Both the position numbers and the translations under genes were made by a program. A stretch of 64,000 nt of DNA, taken from contig JAMKCH010035941.1 in assembly GCA_023653785.1 (NCBI GenBank), forward strand, positions 62,001-126,000, read 5' to 3'. This document shows, piece after piece, positions 60,156-64,000 of the stretch. A model generated the notes under the pieces. The model was not told the DNA's origin, made no database searches, and saw only the letters and a program-made list of their open reading frames with translations. Every line of letters begins with the position of its first letter. Position 1 is the stretch's first letter. The stretch comes from Ophioderma brevispina (taxonomy: Eukaryota > Echinodermata > Ophiuroidea > Amphilepidida > Ophiodermatidae).

Positions 60156-60537
60156 AGTCCCGGGGGGGGGTTCTCTCAACACAAATGACCCATAGACATC
60201 GGTCCCCATTTTCACCTTCTGGTATATCATGACCCTTTTTCATGCCAATTTTGGTATAGCATGGGTCGTTTTTTCAAAATTTTCTCATTGGAAACCAAAA
60301 TTTTCTAACAATTGTTGGAAAATTAGTCAATTCCTCAATCTGAGCCAAAATGTTCCAATTTGCTTAAAATTCAAAATTTGCAGTGAAAAGGCAAAATTTG
60401 GCCTAAAATTTTGCATCTCTGGTAAGCTATGGGTCCTTTTTTGGCAACAATGGTATAGCTTATGGTCCTACTTCCCAGAGGCGTGGAGGCACGTACCTAC
60501 CCAAACCAAGTTGAGAACCTCCCCGGGGTCTACATGT
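60156..60537. mobile_element. Non-autonomous DNA element with internal subrepeats
   Basis: The left end TAGTCCCGGGGGGGGGTTCT and the right end, whose complement is TAGACCCCGGGGAGGTTCTC, form imperfect terminal inverted repeats of about 25 bp. Inside, a unit like GGTATAGCATGGGTCGTTTT occurs about four times in degenerate form. A 107-codon frame across it is a by-product. Confidence 0.65.
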
Positions 60538-61409
60538 AAGGGAACAAATTAGAGATGAAGAAAGTTATGAATTACTCTCCATAAGTGTTCTAAAAAGAAT
60601 CACACACCGATTGACAACTCCCTTTATCTTACCGCTTGAAATCTCGACGACTTAAATATTATACCAGCAAAATATTTGCTGTTCTTGGGAAGTTGAAAAA
60701 GCAAATAAACAGGTTTTCCATAACAACACATATTGATTTAAAAGTCATTGCCTATTAAAATTTGCCATATTTTGTGGTTCGAGGTAAGTTAAACAGTACC
60801 TATACACTGTAAATGTCATAAAGTTTACATAGATTGGCTATTGAATAGCCTATGTCACTTGAAGGTAATTTTCAAGTGAAAATGAATTTAAAAAAAATAC
60901 CAAAGCCCAGATTAAGTGGTATATTTTTTGAGTTCACATCATAATATTAGTTAAATTACGTATGACATGAAGTCACCATTTCTATTGCATATGATTAAAG
61001 GCCGCAATTTTGGTATTATCATACACATAAAAATAAAATTTGGCTGTTCATTTCAAGGTGAATTAATACTCTGGAGTGCATTATAAAGATGTAAAAAACA
61101 CCCGCTTTAAAAAAATGGGAAACGCCTTTTCTGAATTTAAAGTGGACCCTTTAATAGTAAACAAGTTCAGTAAGGTGTACATTTCAGATAATGCAGGGCC
61201 ACTTCAAATCAATTAAAGGTGCATTTTGTGCTCTAACAGCTCATTTTTGTTTATTGTCATTAGATATCCCGAGAAGATAATTCCAAAATTTCCGTTTGAT
61301 TTTGATGAGGCGGTTTGATCATGATGTTATTAACAAATTGTTTATTATACGGTGCACCAGAGGCCAAGGCCACTGCGTTATAATTTCTTCCTTTTACGGA
61401 CATACACAA

Positions 61410-61960
61410 ATGACTAATTGTATCCCCGCCGAACGAGTTCGGAACGGGGACTTAAAATGAGCAGCGTCGTCGTCCCTCCGTCGAATCCGTTAAAAATGTA
61501 CACCCCATGTTGTATATGATTTATCTGGAGTTCCGTACGGGCACAATGATGTAACTTGGTGGAAAGAAGCAGTTTAGTGAGTTCTCGACTGATTTGACTT
61601 TGGGCGTACAAGATGCTAATTAAGTATCGTAATTTGCATAATTTTGAAAATTATCCTGCAATGCCTGGTACAAGTTTCTGGAGTTTCTGTAAGGCGTATA
61701 AGAATGTACCTTGGTGAAGGAAGCGGCTGAAGAGTTCTCGACCTGATTAAATTTTGGCATTTTTTGTGCAAATTGAGTATGCAATGAGCTAATATATGCA
61801 AAAAATCACGTAATTGCTATATTTTTGACACTGTACATTGGTACTCAAATTCCTGCTCTGCAGTAAAGCCTATCATGGCCACATCTTTTTTGCAAGTTGA
61901 AAGTTATGTGATATTGCGGCTTAGGTATGCAATGAGCTAATTAAATATGCATATTGCTTT
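61410..61960. repeat. Degenerate tandem repeat, about 160-180 bp units
   Basis: It begins with a palindrome-like ATCCCCGCCGAACGAGTTCG and then about three related units share ...ATGTACCTTGGTGAA / ATGTAACTTGGTGGAA, AGAGTTCTCGACCTGATT and GCTAATTAAGTAT-like words. The units are strongly diverged. It is probably part of a widespread repeat family. Confidence 0.55.
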
Positions 61961-62019
61961 TCTCTGACACAGTACGTCGGATAGGCAAAGTCCTTCGCTA
62001 CATGAAACTACTATGCCAT

Positions 62020-62565
62020 AGGGATGGAATGGGTGTTGGGGAAGGGGTTAGGATTGCGGTGTTGGGAGGGGGTGGGGTTTGCAGGGTGTTGGGGATGGGT
62101 GGGGGTGCGGCAGGGGTTTGGCGAGGGGGGTGTTGTGTTTGCAGTGGTGTTGGGGTGGGGTGTTTGCCATTGTGTTTGGATGGGTGTGTGGGGTGCTTGG
62201 AGGGGTGCAAGTGTTGGCGAGGGGGTGTTAGTGTTGGGGAGGTGTTGGGATGGGGTCGGGTATTGCGGGGTTGTTGTGGAGGGGAGTGGCGTGCTGCAGG
62301 GTGTTGGGAAGGGGCAGCATGTTATACGGGGTTTATTGGGGTGGGGGTGGGGTGTTGCTGGATGGTGGGGTGTTAGCGGGGGGTGGGGTGGGCGTTGCAG
62401 ATTTGGGAAGGGGGTGGTGTTGGGAGGGGTTGTTGGGCGGGGGGTTGGGGATGTGGCGGTTTGCCGGTTTTGGGGTGAGTGTTGCGGGGTGTGGGAGGGT
62501 TGGGTTTTGCAGGATGTTGGGGATGGGAGGGGTGTTTGGGGAGGGGGTAGGTTTGTAGTTGCAGT
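62020..62565. repeat. G-rich, strand-asymmetric low-complexity tract
   Basis: About 550 bp consists of G runs of 3-6 separated by short T-containing spacers (GTGTTGGGGA-like words), with very few C. The plus strand could form many G-quadruplexes. Open frames of 100-256 codons on both strands here are due to the composition, not coding. Confidence 0.9.
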
Positions 62566-64000
62566 TATCGCCCTGGTTTGTGATCGTGAAATTCGGCGGG
62601 GACATATTTTTTTTACGCACGCGTAAATACGAGTTCGGCCTTGTTTTTCTTCCCTAGTAGATCGAATTTGGCAAGTATGATTAGGCAACATATGTTTTTT
62701 TAGTAGGTTGAAAACCAAACTTTGTCCAGGCATGGTTTTACCTTGAAGTGTTAACAGAATTAAAAGTAACAAGTTTAACATATTTTGAACAAGAAATACA
62801 CAAAAGATTAATATTAAGGCCTACCTCAGCAATCTAAAGTACTTGTGAATCAATCACATTTTTTAGAGGAAAATGTATTCCAATTTGAGAGCTGTTATTA
62901 ACATGCTCAAAAGTATGGGTGCGGGTTTTTATTTCCCATTCTGCATTGTTTTTTGAAAAAATCAGTAGGCTATATTAACGGCAAATGCTTACCTCAAGCT
63001 ACTTCATGAAATAATCTGCTCAAACAAGTCAAAATGTAGATCTTGTAGGCCTCTGGACTCACAAGTACATAAATTGTTAAAATCAGAAGTTTTGTTTTTG
63101 TATTGTGAAGAACCTGTTATTGATATAAAAAGTTAAACAAGTTTTTTTAAAAAAAGCTTTCTTAAGATGTGTTATTTTTCATTCATTTTGACCTAAATAT
63201 AACATGCATTAGTCCTACATGATATTCCTTATCAGGCTATTATCTTAGTAGCCATTTTTCATTGTGTTTGCTTTTTTATTAATGGAAAGTTCTTTCCATA
63301 ATCAAAGAAGGATTTTTCCATTGGCACTTCATTCTACTTCTCACCTTTACCAAAGTAGACTGAACTAAAAAATCTGTTTGCTTGCAAACCAAAGCACACT
63401 TTATATGCATAGAACTTGTCCTTGTATGGCCAGACTCTGACCCTAGGTGGTATTGAAATCATTGCATGTCATATGAGTGCAACTTAATGATGGCTATAAG
63501 CAACATGTGTTTGACTGCCTTTACCTTGCCTGTGTTAACTTGAAACCAGCCCACATCTCTTATCCGCTCACTTCAATCATTCATAAGTGGCCTTACAAAC
63601 CACTGCTATCTCATAGTGTCATTGAGTTCATCCCACAATCACCAGTTTTGGGACTTTACCTCAATAATGCCATGTGATGCCACATGGGATCCCCGCAAAT
63701 CCATTCTTAAAGTATTGGTGGCGCTTTCATGTACTTCCGTGTATTTTAATAAGTGATCACCCTTTCCGGTTATTTATAATCATAAACAAAATTGTCTTTG
63801 TCAATTTTCTAATTTAAATAATATATAAAGGTGACTTTAAAAGGATGTTGTTGTTGTCCTTTGAATGGCATCATTTATAGGCTACTGCATCAGTGATGCT
63901 CTGGTTTTAAATCAGTTTTTAATTCTTAAGAAAAAGTATTTTAAGGAAAATACTTTATGGAAAATTAAAACCACCTGTTTTATTTCACATAGAAACACTC
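62566..64000. other. Non-coding end of window
   Basis: AT-rich sequence with no supported gene; it contains copy 2 of the dispersed repeat at 63537-63720. Nothing else was recognised. Confidence 0.5.
63537..63720. repeat. Dispersed repeat, copy 2
   Basis: Second copy of the element at 59316-59520, in the same orientation: ACTTGAAACCAGCCC, CATAAGTGGCC, CATCCCACAATC, CCTCAATAATGCCATG. Non-coding. Confidence 0.65.

Noticed and set aside
60229..60552. 107-codon open frame as a gene
   Set aside because: It lies wholly within a short DNA element with internal subrepeats; the residues reflect the repeat sequence.
62011..62781. 256-codon minus-strand Pro/Thr-rich frame and plus-strand Gly-rich frames
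   Set aside because: They are produced by the G-rich low-complexity tract; frames are open on both strands together.

Overview
This window looks like one piece of an AT-rich animal genome. Coding sequence comes in short exons with GT/AG borders inside long introns. The introns hold tRNA-derived SINEs, several MITE-like DNA elements, microsatellites and tandem duplications. An invertebrate, probably a marine deuterostome, fits the repeat landscape, but that is an impression and the species cannot be fixed from the sequence. No prokaryotic or organellar features were seen.

The main content is one plus-strand gene running from at least 5313 to 48673, open at both ends (no start exon, stop exon or promoter was identified). 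I recognise about fifteen exons. Upstream come tiny phase-0 cassettes (27, 45, 24, 42, 42 and 54 bp) and one 1.07-kb exon. A single 14.2-kb exon (19355-33596) follows, then further small exons to 48673. After single-base indel corrections every exon up to 38006 is a whole number of codons. The pair 39993-40125 / 41215-41339 shares one split codon, and the later exons are phase 0 again.

The giant exon encodes about 4,748 codons of extremely acidic, Pro/Glu/Val/Lys-rich sequence. It holds three internal repeat arrays: a roughly 41-residue PEVK-like array with higher-order structure (about 20.75-27.5 kb), a 72-residue array (30.2-32.35 kb) and a decapeptide array (33.04-33.30 kb). The product is probably a giant, largely disordered, spring-like or brush-like protein. 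Titin PEVK regions, giant-ankyrin exons and neuronal microtubule-associated proteins are the nearest analogies in style, but I see no diagnostic domain and give no gene name.

The coding frame is broken by several one-base indels and one in-frame TAA. The indels restore exon phase exactly when reversed, which points to assembly or sequencing errors more than to decay. The TAA at 29479 is not explained that way. A 2.6-kb segment carrying two exons occurs twice (about 43.6-46.2 and 46.8-49.4 kb), the first copy damaged. This may be a true tandem duplication or two haplotypes joined in tandem.

From 48.7 to 64 kb no gene could be assigned with confidence. There is a possible unrelated coding exon pair (51717-52122), a 4.3-kb interval bounded by long inverted repeats (about 52.18-56.45 kb), short DNA-transposon relics, a G-rich strand-asymmetric tract (62.0-62.6 kb) and dispersed repeats.
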